DNA from: Pseudomonas versuta | Lineage (GTDB): Bacteria; Pseudomonadota; Gammaproteobacteria; Pseudomonadales; Pseudomonadaceae | Direction of reading: 5' to 3' | Length of the DNA: 64,000 nt | Assembly: GCF_001294575.1 (NCBI RefSeq) | Contig: NZ_CP012676.1 | Coordinates: forward strand, 186,001 to 250,000 | In this document: piece after piece, positions 51,372-61,304 of the stretch | Layout of the letters: every line of letters begins with the position of its first letter | Numbering within the stretch: position 1 is the stretch's first letter | Notes under the pieces: generated by a model | The model's database searches: none | Told to the model about the DNA's origin: nothing | What the model saw: only the letters and a program-made list of their open reading frames with translations | Translations under genes and position numbers: made by a program

Positions 51372-52118
51372 TCCGTGCTCAAATGTCAACAGCCTGTGAT
51401 GAGGCCCCGCAAACAGGGGGTGCGACACTGCGACATATTGTCACGGATAAGTGGTCGCACCCTGTGGCCGGGAGTGATTCGGGTCAGAAAAAACTCCGCG
51501 TGGGGTAGAAGCGGCAGCCATCGGTTTGATGAGCCATGGGGGGCTTGAAAAGGTTCCACCGTGACTCCATGAAAAACCGCTGTAGCCCTTTTTATTTGGG
51601 CGTTCAGGCGGGTTGGTAGCCCGGCCGGCGTGCTCCATAAAGGGGCATTTACCCGCTGTGCCAATGGCGTGCTACAGGTGTGTGAGGGGGAGGTTTTCAG
51701 GTGCGCAAGGTAACAATCGAGAGTGATTGTTACCGTAGCCGAGAAGAATTATTTCTGGATGAGACATGGTTTATAGGGAGCTACCTAACTACAATCGCCC
51801 GCACTGAACGTCCAGCCTGCTCGTCCCTGAGCCCAAGCGGGAAGTTGAAGGGCGACTGGGCAGTTCATGACAGGCGTCCCATGCGACTCCCAGGTACTGG
51901 CAACCCTTCTAAGTTCCGCACCAAATGGAATTGGTCTGTAACAAGGCCATTGACCACGTATCGAATAAGAAACCACTGCTAACCCGGGATTTGCCTATTC
52001 GCCAAATGGCGATAGTGCAGGGCTACATGCAATTCCGGAAAAGAGCCAACCCTTGGCAGGGCGAAGTGTTGGCGAAAAAAACCAACTGCATTGTGCAAGC
52101 TGTTTTAGAGGTCGTGAG
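51372..52118. other. Long non-coding region upstream of cyoABCDE
   Basis: About 750 bases without a supported gene. It holds a long stem-loop (GGTGCGAC at 51419-51426 with GTCGCACC at 51454-51461), a perfect 10-base-arm palindrome at 51709-51734 and a smaller one at 51999-52012 (TCGCCA, two bases, TGGCGA). The short open frames here lack ribosome sites and recognisable motifs. A long 5' regulatory region or a small RNA is likely. Confidence 0.5.
51709..51734. promoter_or_regulatory. Perfect palindrome upstream of cyoA
   Basis: Arms GGTAACAATC (51709-51718) and GATTGTTACC (51725-51734) around six bases. The shape suits a dimeric regulator. It lies 385 bases before cyoA. No regulator can be named from the sequence. 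Confidence 0.5.
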
Positions 52119-53057
52119 ATGACTAAAAAAAGGTACCCCAGACTCCTTGGCTTATTGCCACTTTTCGGCACGCTGCTGCTGGGAGGTTGCGATTGGACAT
52201 TGCTCAATCCGGTGGGGCAGGTCGGGATCGAAGAGAAAAATCTGATCATCACCGCAACACTGCTGATGCTTCTGGTCGTGGTTCCGGTCATTGCGATGAC
52301 TTTTATCTTCGCCTGGAAATACCGTGCGTCGAACACCAAGGCTACTTACGCACCAAAATGGTCGCACTCGACCAAGATCGAAGTCGTAATCTGGACTGTG
52401 CCGATCCTGATCATCATCGCCCTGGGCATCCTGACCTACAAGTCGACCCACGCGCTGGATCCGTATCGCCCGCTGGAGTCTGACGTCAAGCCGATTACCA
52501 TCGACGTGGTGGCAATGGATTGGAAGTGGCTGTTCATCTACCCGGAACAGGGTATCGCCACCGTCAACAAAATCGTGTTCCCGGCCAACACTCCAGTTAA
52601 TTTCCGCGTTACTTCCGACACGGTCATGAACTCGTTCTTCATTCCAGGCCTGGGCGGTCAGATCTACGCCATGGCCGGTATGACGACCAAGCTGCACTTG
52701 ATTGCCAACCACAACGCTGAGCTGCAAGGCATCTCTGCCAACTACAGCGGTGCTGGCTTCACGGGCATGAAATTCAAAGCGATCGCGACTTCTCAGGCTG
52801 ACTTTGATGCCTGGGTAAGTGAAGTCAAAGCATCACCTAAACAGCTTGAACAAGCTGAATACGAAGCGCTGTCCAAGCCAAGTCAGAACAACCCCGTTGA
52901 GCTCTTCTCCTCGGTCACCCCGAACCTGTTTCAGAAAATCGTCGACAAGTACGAAGGTATGAATCCAGGCAAGCCGGTGAAACACGAGAAGAAAGAAGTG
53001 GCCGGGACCGATGGGGTGGACACGAGTTCGCATTCAGCTGCCGGGGCAGAGGAGTAA
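52119..53057 (+). CDS. cyoA: Cytochrome o ubiquinol oxidase subunit II
   Basis: A lipoprotein of 312 residues: signal peptide ending L-L-G-G-C, two membrane spans and a periplasmic cupredoxin domain that lacks the Cu-A ligands, as expected for a quinol rather than cytochrome c oxidase ([13 protein letters not shown] is typical). ATG at 52119 is supported by GAGG upstream and by the signal peptide. It begins the cyoABCDE operon, four bases before cyoB. Confidence 0.96.
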   Translation: MTKKRYPRLLGLLPLFGTLLLGGCDWTLLNPVGQVGIEEKNLIITATLLMLLVVVPVIAMTFIFAWKYRASNTKATYAPKWSHSTKIEVVIWTVPILIIIALGILTYKSTHALDPYRPLESDVKPITIDVVAMDWKWLFIYPEQGIATVNKIVFPANTPVNFRVTSDTVMNSFFIPGLGGQIYAMAGMTTKLHLIANHNAELQGISANYSGAGFTGMKFKAIATSQADFDAWVSEVKASPKQLEQAEYEALSKPSQNNPVELFSSVTPNLFQKIVDKYEGMNPGKPVKHEKKEVAGTDGVDTSSHSAAGAEE

Positions 53058-53060
53058 ACG

Positions 53061-55085
53061 ATGTTTGGTAAATTAAGTTGGGAAGCGGTCCCGTTCCACG
53101 AGCCGATTGTCATGGTCACTATTGCCATGATCGCGCTCGGTGGTCTGGCACTGTTTGCAGCAATCACTTATTTCAAGAAGTGGACCTACCTGTGGACCGA
53201 ATGGCTAACGTCAGTCGACCACAAGAAAATCGGCGTGATGTACATCATCGTCGCCATGGTCATGCTCCTGCGCGGCTTTGCCGACGCCGTCATGATGCGT
53301 ACCCAGCTGGCCATGGCCACTGAGGGTTCGCCCGGCTACCTGCCGCCTGAACACTATGACCAGATCTTCACCGCTCACGGTGTGATCATGATCATCTTCA
53401 TGGCGATGCCATTCTTCACCGGCCTGATGAACCTTGCAGTGCCGCTGCAGATCGGCGCACGTGACGTGGCCTATCCGTTCCTTAACTCCCTGAGCTTCTG
53501 GCTGCTGGTGTCCGGCGTTGTGCTGGTCAACCTGTCGCTGGGCGTCGGCGAGTTCGCCAAGACCGGCTGGGTAGCTTATCCACCGCTGTCGGGCTTGCAG
53601 TACAGCCCTGGCGTGGGGATGGATTACTACATCTGGGCGCTACAGCTATCGGGGCTAGGTACGACGTTAACCGGGGTTAACTTCCTGGCGACCGTGCTGA
53701 AAATGCGTGCCCCTGGCATGAAGCTGATGGACATGCCGATCTTCACCTGGACCTGCACCTGGGCAAACGTCCTGATCGTGGCTTCGTTCCCGATCCTGAC
53801 CGCTACCCTGGCACTGCTGACACTTGACCGTTACATGGATTTCCACATTTTCACCAGTGAACTTGGTGGCAATCCAATGATGTACGTCAACCTGTTCTGG
53901 GCGTGGGGTCACCCTGAGGTATACATCCTCATTCTGCCGGCATTCGGGATCTTCTCTGAAGTCATCTCGACCTTCACCGGCAAGCGTCTGTTCGGTCACC
54001 ACTCGATGGTCTACGCCAGCGGCGCGATCTCGATCCTGGGCTTCATGGTTTGGCTGCACCACTTCTTCACCATGGGTTCGGGGGCCAGCGTCAACGCCTT
54101 CTTCGGCCTGGCGACGATGCTGATTTCGATCCCGACGGGGGTGAAGCTATTCAACTGGCTGTTCACCATCTATCAAGGTCGTCTGCGTTTCACCAGCCAG
54201 GTTCTGTGGACCCTGGGCTTCATGGTGACCTTCGCTATCGGCGGCATGACCGGCGTACTGCTGGCCATCCCGGGTGCTGACTTCGTACTGCACAACAGCC
54301 TGTTCGTAATTGCTCACTTCCATAACGTGATCATCGGCGGCGCAGTATTCGGTTACATCGCTGGTTTCAGCTTCTACTTCCCTAAAGCGTTCGGCTTCAA
54401 ACTGAACGAGAAGTGGGGCAAGGCAGCGTTCTGGTTCTGGTGTGTTGGCTTCTTCGTTGCGTTCATGCCGCTCTATGCACTGGGCTTCATGGGCATGACC
54501 CGTCGTCTGAATGCCACTACCAACCCTGAGTGGGTGCCTTACCTGTACGTTGCAGCGTTCGGCGCAGCCTTGATTGCAATCGGTATCGCTTGCCAGCTGA
54601 TCCAGCTGTACGTCAGCGTTCGTGACCGCAAGCTGCCAGAGAACGCCTGCGAGCACGGCGATCCATGGAATGGCCACACCCTGGAATGGTCGACTTCGTC
54701 GCCACCTCCTTTCTACAACTTCGCTGTAGTGCCAAAAGCAGACGGTATCGACGCGTTCACCGAAGCCAAGGAAAACGGTACTGCGTACCAGGCTCCGGCC
54801 AAGTACTCGCCGATCCACATGCCTAACAACACCGCTACCGGTGTGTACATGGGTGCTCTGCTGACCGTGTTCGGTTTCGCAATGATCTGGCACATCTGGT
54901 GGCTGGCAATCGTTGGTCTGGTAGGCACTGTTGTGGTCTTCGTTGCCCACGCTGCCCGTGACGACCAGGGCTACATGGTGCCGGTTGAGACCATTGAGCG
55001 TATCGAGGCCGAGCAGCACAAGCGTCTGGTAGCCGCCAAAGCAATCCCGGCTACCCGTGTTGAAACCAAGTTGGAACAGGCTTAA
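53061..55085 (+). CDS. cyoB: Cytochrome o ubiquinol oxidase subunit I
   Basis: A haem-copper oxidase core of 674 residues with about 15 spans. The Cu-B and cross-linked His-Tyr region W-G-H-P-E-V-Y-I, the H-H-F-F-T-M-G pair and the haem ligands in A-H-F-H-N-V are visible. It reduces oxygen to water and pumps protons. The length and N-terminal extension fit the CyoB branch. Confidence 0.98.
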   Translation: MFGKLSWEAVPFHEPIVMVTIAMIALGGLALFAAITYFKKWTYLWTEWLTSVDHKKIGVMYIIVAMVMLLRGFADAVMMRTQLAMATEGSPGYLPPEHYDQIFTAHGVIMIIFMAMPFFTGLMNLAVPLQIGARDVAYPFLNSLSFWLLVSGVVLVNLSLGVGEFAKTGWVAYPPLSGLQYSPGVGMDYYIWALQLSGLGTTLTGVNFLATVLKMRAPGMKLMDMPIFTWTCTWANVLIVASFPILTATLALLTLDRYMDFHIFTSELGGNPMMYVNLFWAWGHPEVYILILPAFGIFSEVISTFTGKRLFGHHSMVYASGAISILGFMVWLHHFFTMGSGASVNAFFGLATMLISIPTGVKLFNWLFTIYQGRLRFTSQVLWTLGFMVTFAIGGMTGVLLAIPGADFVLHNSLFVIAHFHNVIIGGAVFGYIAGFSFYFPKAFGFKLNEKWGKAAFWFWCVGFFVAFMPLYALGFMGMTRRLNATTNPEWVPYLYVAAFGAALIAIGIACQLIQLYVSVRDRKLPENACEHGDPWNGHTLEWSTSSPPPFYNFAVVPKADGIDAFTEAKENGTAYQAPAKYSPIHMPNNTATGVYMGALLTVFGFAMIWHIWWLAIVGLVGTVVVFVAHAARDDQGYMVPVETIERIEAEQHKRLVAAKAIPATRVETKLEQA

Positions 55086-55088
55086 ACC

Positions 55089-55712
55089 ATGTCGAACTTA
55101 GCGACCACTGCTGGACACGCTCATGGTCACGACCATGAGCACGAGGAACACCACGACGCGGGCGAGACTACCGTATTCGGTTTCTGGCTCTACCTGATGA
55201 CCGACTGCATTTTGTTCGCGTCGATCTTCGCGGTATATGCAGTTCTGGTTAACAACGTAGCGGGTGGCCCGTCGGGCCACGACATCTTCGAGCTGCCTTA
55301 CGTACTGGGTGAAACCGCCCTGTTGCTGTTCAGCTCGATCACCTACGGCTTCGCCATGCTGGCGTTGTTCAAGGGCAAGAAACAGCAAGTGCTGTTCTGG
55401 CTGGGTGCGACCTTCCTGCTGGGTGCCGGCTTCATCGGCATGGAAATCAACGAGTTCCACATGTTGATCTCCGAAGGCTACGGCCCTAGCCGTTCAGGCT
55501 TCCTGTCCGGGTTCTTCACCCTGGTCGGTACCCACGGTCTGCACGTGACCAGCGGTCTGATCTGGATGGCGATCATGATGTACCAGGTGCAGAAAAATGG
55601 CCTGACGTCGACCAACAAGACCCGTCTGAGCTGCCTGAGCCTGTTCTGGCACTTCCTGGACGTGGTGTGGATCTGCGTATTCACCGTTGTTTACCTGATG
55701 GGGACTTTGTAA
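55089..55712 (+). CDS. cyoC: Cytochrome o ubiquinol oxidase subunit III
   Basis: A membrane protein of 207 residues with five spans and a His-rich N-terminus ([13 protein letters not shown]). E-I-N-E-F and T-H-G-L-H-V are subunit III signatures. It starts three bases after cyoB and overlaps cyoD by one base. Confidence 0.96.
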   Translation: MSNLATTAGHAHGHDHEHEEHHDAGETTVFGFWLYLMTDCILFASIFAVYAVLVNNVAGGPSGHDIFELPYVLGETALLLFSSITYGFAMLALFKGKKQQVLFWLGATFLLGAGFIGMEINEFHMLISEGYGPSRSGFLSGFFTLVGTHGLHVTSGLIWMAIMMYQVQKNGLTSTNKTRLSCLSLFWHFLDVVWICVFTVVYLMGTL

Positions 55713-56038
55713 TGGCTAACGCACATTCCGACGGCGCCAACCACGGCAGCGTGAAGTCCTATGCGATTGGCTTCATCCTGTCTGTAATCCTGACTGTCAT
55801 TCCTTTCGGCCTGGTGATGTACCCGAGCCTGCCGAAAATGACCACCCTGGCGATCGTGCTGTTGTTCGCCGTGGTGCAAGTAGTCGTTCACCTGGTGTAC
55901 TTCCTGCACCTGGACCGCTCGGCCGCGCAACGCAACAACGTCACGGCGCTGGTATTTGCCGCGATGGTTATCGTGCTGCTGGTGGGCTTGTCCCTGTGGA
56001 TCATGTTCAGCATCCACACCGAAATGATGGCGAAGTGA
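55712..56038 (+). CDS. cyoD: Cytochrome o ubiquinol oxidase subunit IV
   Basis: A membrane protein of 108 residues with three spans; K-S-Y-x-I-G-F-I-L-S-V-I-L-T-x-I-P-F and Y-F-L-H-L-D fit CyoD. ATG at 55712 overlaps the cyoC stop (TAATG). It is thought to help assembly of the Cu-B site. Confidence 0.95.
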   Translation: MANAHSDGANHGSVKSYAIGFILSVILTVIPFGLVMYPSLPKMTTLAIVLLFAVVQVVVHLVYFLHLDRSAAQRNNVTALVFAAMVIVLLVGLSLWIMFSIHTEMMAK

Positions 56039-56049
56039 GGTAAGACCCG

Positions 56050-56937
56050 ATGTCCTTTAAGCACTTTATCCAAATCACCAAACCGGGGATCATTTTCGGT
56101 AACGTGCTTTCTGTGGCAGGCGGGTTCTTCCTGGCCTCGAAGGGGCACTTTGATCTTGCCCTCTTCCTGGCCGCGGTAATCGGCACCTCACTGGTGGTCG
56201 CGTCGGGTTGCGTGTTCAACAACTGCATCGACCGTGACATCGACATCAAGATGGACCGCACCAAGAACCGCGTACTGGTACAAGGCTTGATCTCCCTCAA
56301 CGTGGCGTTGATCTACGCCACCTTGCTGGGGGTTGCCGGCCTGGTACTGCTGTATCGCGTAGCCAACCCGCTGGCGGCACTGTTCGCGGCGATCGGCTTC
56401 GTGATCTACGTCGGTCTGTACAGCCTGTACTTCAAGCGCAAGTCGGTTCACGGCACGCTGATAGGCAGTCTGTCGGGTGCAATGCCGCCGGTTATCGGCT
56501 ACGTCGCAGTCAGCAATAACTTCGACATGGCCGCACTGACCCTGTTGGTGATGTTCAGCCTGTGGCAGATGCCGCATTCCTACGCCATCGCGATTTTCCG
56601 CTTCAACGATTACCTGGCCGCATCGATTCCGGTGTTGCCAGTGAAGCGCGGGATCAAGGTTGCCAAGAAGCACATCCTGCTCTACATCCTCGCGTTCCTG
56701 ATCGCGACCTTGATGCTCACCCTCGGCGGTTACGCCGGCATGAGCTACATGGCTGTGGCTGCCGCGATGGGCATGTACTGGCTGTACATGGCGTGGACCG
56801 GTTACAAGGCGGTCGACGACAAGGTCTGGGCACGCAAGCTGTTCGTGTTCTCGATCTTCACCATCACCGCGCTTAGCGTCATGATGTCCCTGGATTTCAA
56901 AGTGCCGTCCGAGTTGCTACTGACTTACGCGCACTGA
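56050..56937 (+). CDS. cyoE: Protohaem IX farnesyltransferase (haem O synthase)
   Basis: A UbiA-type prenyltransferase of 295 residues with about nine spans. The Asp-rich motif [17 protein letters not shown] is diagnostic. It farnesylates haem B to haem O for the binuclear centre of the oxidase encoded just upstream. It is the last gene of cyoABCDE and is followed by a strong terminator. Confidence 0.97.
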   Translation: MSFKHFIQITKPGIIFGNVLSVAGGFFLASKGHFDLALFLAAVIGTSLVVASGCVFNNCIDRDIDIKMDRTKNRVLVQGLISLNVALIYATLLGVAGLVLLYRVANPLAALFAAIGFVIYVGLYSLYFKRKSVHGTLIGSLSGAMPPVIGYVAVSNNFDMAALTLLVMFSLWQMPHSYAIAIFRFNDYLAASIPVLPVKRGIKVAKKHILLYILAFLIATLMLTLGGYAGMSYMAVAAAMGMYWLYMAWTGYKAVDDKVWARKLFVFSIFTITALSVMMSLDFKVPSELLLTYAH

Positions 56938-56949
56938 GTTGGCCAGATA

Positions 56950-56990
56950 GAAAAAGCCCCGCCTTCGAAAGAAGCGCGGGGCTTTTTTTT
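56950..56990 (+). terminator. Terminator of the cyo operon
   Basis: AAAAAGCCCCGC, a loop with TTCGAAAGAA and GCGGGGCTTTTTTTT form a strong hairpin with a T run. Confidence 0.9.
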
Positions 56991-57108
56991 GGGCCCCTGG
57001 CGCGTACCGCCGGGTAAATGCCCCTCCGGCATGGCGGTGACAAAGGCGCTGCACAGTTGAACCTGCAACAGTTCATCATGCTGGCTGGAGCGCATGGATA
57101 CCACTGTG

Positions 57109-58503
57109 TCAGTCGGCGGAACGCCACCCTGACCCAAGACTCTTTTGCAGCGCTATGTAGTCCTTGATCAGTTGCCCGTCACTGTGAATCCGGTCCTGCT
57201 CTGCGTGGTAACGGGTGCGCTCGGCGTCGAGCCAGTCGAGCACGCTGCTGGTGCCCGCGCGATAACGTTGCTCGGTCAGTTGCGAGGCATGCACGGCACT
57301 GCTTTCGACGCGGCTCAGAGTGGTCCGGCGCTGGCGCTCATTGCCATAACGGGCCAGTGCCACATCGGCGTCACGCAGGGCACTGAGCACGCTGCTGCGG
57401 TAGTTGGCCAGCGCTTCGTCGCGTCCGACTTCGGCCTGTTTGACCTGCGCCCGCACGCGCCCAAAATCCAGCCAGTTCCATTGCAGATACGGCACCCCCA
57501 GCCCGCTCAGGTTGTCTTTGCGCAGCAAGTGTCCAGGTTCGCTGGCGCTGAAGCTCAAAGAGCCGAACAGGCTGACCTTGGGGAAGGCCGCGGCCCGGCG
57601 CTCACCGATCTGTGCCGTGCTTGAGGCCAGGCGTCGTTCGGCGGCGCGGATGTCCGGGCGTCGCTGCAGCAACTGCGCCGGATCACCGACATTGACCGTT
57701 GCCGGCAGGGCGGGCAGAGCCTGCTCTGTGCTCAGGCGGGTGTCCAGGGCGCCGGGCTGCAGGCCGCCGAGCAGGGCCAGTTGATCAAGGGACTCGATCA
57801 CTTCCAGCTCCAGCGCAATAGAGGCCGCATGGGTGGTTTCGACCTGGGTGGCAATGCGCTCGCGGTCCAGTTCCGAGGCGGTGCCGCGGTTTAGCCGCTG
57901 CTCGGTAAAGTCCAGTAACTGGCGTTCCAGCTGCTCGGACTGGCGGGCAATGCGCAGCCGTTGTTGCTGATCGCGCAGGCCGATATAGGCCTGGCCCGTT
58001 TCGGCGGCCAGTTGCACCTGCACATCGGCCAGGTCGGCATTCACTGCGTCGGCTTCGGCGCTGGCAGCCTCAATTGCCCGGCGCTTGCCACCGAACAGGT
58101 CCAGCTCCCAGCTGGCATCGAAGCCGCTCAGGTACAGATGGCTGGCCGCAGTATTTTTAGCCCCCGATCCGCTATACAGCGCTGCGGCGGTGGCAGAACT
58201 TTTGGGCAGTGCATCGCTGCGTTGTTCCGACAGCCCGGCGCGGGCCTGACGCAGCCGGGCTTGCGCTGCCTGCACGTCCTGGCTGTTGTTCAAGGCACTG
58301 TCGATCAGTTGGTTGAGCACCGGGTCGTTGAGCCCGCGCCACCAGTCGGCAACCCCGGGTGTACGTGCCAGCGTGCCGGGCACCTGACGTTGAAATGCCT
58401 GGCCTTGCACCTGGCTGTCGGGCGCCCTGGTGTAATCCGGGCCCAGGGTGCATCCGGCCAGCAGCAGTGGCCACAACAGGCTCAAGGGCTTGCAAGCAAT
58501 CAT
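57109..58503 (-). CDS. Outer-membrane efflux channel lipoprotein (OprM/NodT family)
   Basis: A lipoprotein of 464 residues (signal ending L-L-L-A-G-C, Cys18; then T-L-G-P-D-Y) with the two repeated OEP halves typical of TolC-like channels and the R-R-P-D-I-R-A-A-E-R-R-L motif near the middle. ATG at 58503 is chosen for the signal peptide; the frame continues upstream into the MFS gene end without support. It is the third gene after an EmrA-like adaptor and EmrB-like pump and completes a tripartite exporter. Confidence 0.92.
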   Translation of the reverse strand: MIACKPLSLLWPLLLAGCTLGPDYTRAPDSQVQGQAFQRQVPGTLARTPGVADWWRGLNDPVLNQLIDSALNNSQDVQAAQARLRQARAGLSEQRSDALPKSSATAAALYSGSGAKNTAASHLYLSGFDASWELDLFGGKRRAIEAASAEADAVNADLADVQVQLAAETGQAYIGLRDQQQRLRIARQSEQLERQLLDFTEQRLNRGTASELDRERIATQVETTHAASIALELEVIESLDQLALLGGLQPGALDTRLSTEQALPALPATVNVGDPAQLLQRRPDIRAAERRLASSTAQIGERRAAAFPKVSLFGSLSFSASEPGHLLRKDNLSGLGVPYLQWNWLDFGRVRAQVKQAEVGRDEALANYRSSVLSALRDADVALARYGNERQRRTTLSRVESSAVHASQLTEQRYRAGTSSVLDWLDAERTRYHAEQDRIHSDGQLIKDYIALQKSLGSGWRSAD

Positions 58504-58505
58504 GG

Positions 58506-60137
58506 TCAGTGTCCTGTGCTCAAAGGCGTACCGGCAGGCGGCTTTTTCAGAAAGAGGGCGATGGGCAGGCACAGCAGCAACGCGATGCCCAGTCCATAAA
58601 AGGTTTCGCTGTAGGTCATCACTTGCGCCTGCACCTGGATCTCACTGGCCAGTTGGCCCAGGGCCTGAAGCCGGGCATGGGCGAGGTCGCCATGGGCGGC
58701 GAAAAACCCCTGGGTGGCTGCTGCCAGGTGAGTCTGGGCTTCGACCGATTGCACGGTGACGGCATCGCGCAAGGTGTCGTCATGGAAACTGTTGCGCCGC
58801 TCGATAAAGGTCCCCAGCAGGGCCAGCCCCACCGAGCCGCCAAGGTTGCGCGCCATGTTGTAGATACCGGCTGCTTCGCCGGCTTCATGGGCCGGCACGC
58901 AGCTCATGGACGCCTGATTGAGCGGCATCATCGCCATCACCTGGCCCAGCCCCAGCAACAGCTGGGTGCGGGTAAAGCTGTCGCCTACGCTGTCGGCGGT
59001 CAGCCCCATGGCCAGCAGGCAACTGCCGGCCAGACAACCGAGGCCGAGCATCACCATGATGCGGGTATCCACGCGGCCGATCAGGCGCGGCAGAATCGGC
59101 ATCATCACAAAGGCCGGCAGACCCGACATCAGCATCACCGCACCCGATTGCTGGGCGTTGAAACCTGCGATATTGCTGAGAAATTGCGGCAGCAAAAAAG
59201 CCACGCAATACAGGCCGCAGCCGACCACAAAGACAATCGCGATGACGCTGGCAAAGCGCGGGTTGAGCAGTAGCTTGAGGCGCACAATCGGCGTTTTCGT
59301 CAGCTGCTGCGCCACCAGCAACAGCGCAATCCCGGCGACGGCCAGCAGGCTCAGGACGATGATGTGAGTGGACTCGAACCAGCGCTCGCGATTGCCTTCT
59401 TCCAGCACCACGGTCAGGGCACTGAGGCCCACCGTGAGGCCGATAATCCCCAGCCAGTCAGCCTTGAACAGCGCCTGCCAGTCAGCCGGGCTTTTTTTCA
59501 GCCCCTGGCTGAGCATGACCAGCAGCAGTGCGCACACCGGAATGTTCAGAAAGAAACACCAGCGCCAACTGAAGTTCTCGGTCAGGGTGCCGCCCAGCAC
59601 CGGCCCCAGAAGCGGCCCGAGCAGCACGATCAGGCCAAACATGGTCATGCCGATGGGCATTTGATGGCGCGGCAAGCGGGTCGCCACCAGCACTTGCGCG
59701 GTGGGGATCATGGCGCCGCCGGCGAAGCCCTGGCCAAGCCGGCCGATGACCATTTGCGGCAAGGTTTCGCTCAGACCGCAGAGGATTGAAAACAGGCTGA
59801 ACAGGATCGCGTTGCCGATCAGAAAATTGCGCAGACCGAACACCCGGGTCAGCCAGGCTGTCAGCGGAATCATGACGATTTCAGCCATCAGATAGCCGGT
59901 CGAGATCCACGTGCCTTCAGTGCCCGAAGCGCCGATCTGCCCTTGAATCTGCGGCAGCGCAGCATTGGTGATCGAAATGTCGAGGGTGGCCATCAACGCA
60001 CCCAGGGCGCCTGCGATCACCACAATCCAGTCGCTGGTGCTGGCATTGGTCAGGGGCGGGTTGAACGCTGCGACACCAGCGCCGGGGTTAGCCACGGGGT
60101 TGTGCTGCGGCGACGGGGGGGCACCGAGTGTCGACAT
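58506..60137 (-). CDS. MFS multidrug transporter of the DHA2 (EmrB) family
   Basis: A protein of 543 residues with about 14 membrane spans. T-L-D-I-S-I-T-N-A-A-L-P in the first span, the loop G-x-L-G-D-R-like region and the motif C region G-P-L-L-G-P-V-L-G-G fit DHA2. It exports drugs or fatty-acid-like compounds by proton antiport. ATG at 60137 overlaps the adaptor gene by 50 bases; a GTG at 60092 would reduce this to about five. Neither has a clear ribosome site. The channel gene starts two bases after its stop. Confidence 0.92.
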   Translation of the reverse strand: MSTLGAPPSPQHNPVANPGAGVAAFNPPLTNASTSDWIVVIAGALGALMATLDISITNAALPQIQGQIGASGTEGTWISTGYLMAEIVMIPLTAWLTRVFGLRNFLIGNAILFSLFSILCGLSETLPQMVIGRLGQGFAGGAMIPTAQVLVATRLPRHQMPIGMTMFGLIVLLGPLLGPVLGGTLTENFSWRWCFFLNIPVCALLLVMLSQGLKKSPADWQALFKADWLGIIGLTVGLSALTVVLEEGNRERWFESTHIIVLSLLAVAGIALLLVAQQLTKTPIVRLKLLLNPRFASVIAIVFVVGCGLYCVAFLLPQFLSNIAGFNAQQSGAVMLMSGLPAFVMMPILPRLIGRVDTRIMVMLGLGCLAGSCLLAMGLTADSVGDSFTRTQLLLGLGQVMAMMPLNQASMSCVPAHEAGEAAGIYNMARNLGGSVGLALLGTFIERRNSFHDDTLRDAVTVQSVEAQTHLAAATQGFFAAHGDLAHARLQALGQLASEIQVQAQVMTYSETFYGLGIALLLCLPIALFLKKPPAGTPLSTGH

Positions 60138-61197
60138 CGACCGTGGCCGACAGCCCCGGCATCAACTCAATCGAGGTATCAGGGGCGGCTTGCAGACGAA
60201 TCCGCACCGGCACCCGCTGCACGATTTTGGTGAAGTTGCCGGTGGCATTGTTGGAAGGCAGCAGCGCGAATTGCGAACCGGTGCCGGGTGACAGGCTTTC
60301 GACCACACCTTCGAACGTCGTATCCGGCCAGGCATCGATATGCACCGCCACCGACTGGCCGGGGTGCATGCGCTCGATCTGGGTTTCCTTGAAGTTGGCG
60401 GTGAGGTACAGCTCATTGAGCGGCACGATACTCATCAGCCGCGTGCCGGGTTGCAGGTATTGGCCTACGCGTACCGAACGGCTGCCGACGCGTCCGGCCA
60501 GCGTGCTGTAGACCAGCGTGTCCTGCTCATCGAGTTGGCTCTGGCGGGTGCTGGCCTGGGCGCTGGCCAACTGTGCGCGGGCCTGTTCGATGGTGGCACG
60601 GCGGGTCTGCAACTGGCGCTGCGCTACGTTCAAAGCAGCCGCCTGCGCGGCTCTCTGGGCACTGGCCTGGCGCAGGGCATTGCGTAGCTCGGCCATGCGC
60701 TCGTGGGTTTCGGCGCCGCTGCGGGCCAGTGGCGCATAGCGTTGTACCTGGGCGGCGGCGTATTGCTCGTTGGCCGTTTCACCTTCGAGCTGCGCCTGCA
60801 CCTGGGCAATCGAGGCGCTGTGCTGTTCCAGCTCGGCCTCGCCCCGGGCGATGTCGGCTTCGGCGGCACGGATGGCTGCTTCGGCCTTCTCCCGGGCCGC
60901 CTGATACGGCCGCCCATCGAGCCGCACCAGAGGCTGGCCGACGCTGACAGTTTGGTTATCGCTGACGTACACCTCACTCACCGTGCCCGAGATCTTGGCC
61001 GCCACGCTCAGGCTGTCTGCCTGCAGGTAGGCATCGTTGGTGCTCTCGATAAAGCGCCCGACGCTCCACCAGTGAGCCCCTAGCAGGGCGGCGCCGATTA
61101 GCGCAGTCAGACCGAGTCCAGCCAGGAGCATTGTTTTCAGCGGCTTGCGCGGTTGCTGCAGTTGAGTGGGTGGTTCAAGCGGCTGATGTGCGGTCAT
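60088..61197 (-). CDS. EmrA/HlyD family periplasmic adaptor
   Basis: A protein of 369 residues with one membrane segment (about 22-43), a lipoyl half (K-I-S-G-T-V-S-E-V-Y-V-S-D-N-Q-T-V), a long coiled-coil hairpin rich in Ala, Gln and Arg (about 85-225) and a closing beta domain. It links the EmrB-like pump to the channel. ATG at 61197 fits relatives. It is first in the leftward three-gene exporter operon and divergent from a TetR-type gene. Confidence 0.92.
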   Translation of the reverse strand: MTAHQPLEPPTQLQQPRKPLKTMLLAGLGLTALIGAALLGAHWWSVGRFIESTNDAYLQADSLSVAAKISGTVSEVYVSDNQTVSVGQPLVRLDGRPYQAAREKAEAAIRAAEADIARGEAELEQHSASIAQVQAQLEGETANEQYAAAQVQRYAPLARSGAETHERMAELRNALRQASAQRAAQAAALNVAQRQLQTRRATIEQARAQLASAQASTRQSQLDEQDTLVYSTLAGRVGSRSVRVGQYLQPGTRLMSIVPLNELYLTANFKETQIERMHPGQSVAVHIDAWPDTTFEGVVESLSPGTGSQFALLPSNNATGNFTKIVQRVPVRIRLQAAPDTSIELMPGLSATVDVDTRCPPVAAAQPRG

Positions 61198-61206
61198 GGT
61201 TGTCTC

Positions 61207-61229
61207 AATTGTTAGCAGTTGTAACAATT
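61207..61229. promoter_or_regulatory. Operator of the EmrAB-type operon
   Basis: AATTGTTA (61207-61214) and TAACAATT (61222-61229) are exact arms around seven bases. The site directly abuts the -10 of the leftward promoter, so a repressor bound here would block the pump. The divergent TetR-type protein is the likely binder. Confidence 0.7.
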
Positions 61230-61254
61230 ATTGCGATCGGTAAAATTATGTCAA
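61227..61254 (-). promoter_or_regulatory. Promoter of the EmrAB-type operon
   Basis: Read leftward: TTGACA (61254-61249), 16 bases, AATAAT (61232-61227). The -35 is perfect and the -10 matches five of six. A second inverted pair, ATCGGT (61236-61241) and ACCGAT (61254-61259), overlaps it. Confidence 0.65.
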
Positions 61255-61304
61255 CCGATATAAATTGAGGCACACTCGCGTCTTCATCGATCAAGGAGAA
61301 CCCC

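Noticed and set aside
51386..51664. 92-codon frame on the minus strand in the gap before cyoA
   Set aside because: No ribosome site or known motif, and it overlaps a strong stem-loop; treated as part of a structured non-coding region.
51701..51982. 93-codon frame on the plus strand in the same gap
   Set aside because: Odd composition, no ribosome site, and a perfect palindrome at its start.
60092..60137. Frameshift between the EmrA-like and EmrB-like genes
   Set aside because: The 50-base overlap is explained by an ordinary choice of start (ATG 60137 or GTG 60092). Both reading frames are otherwise intact and of normal length.
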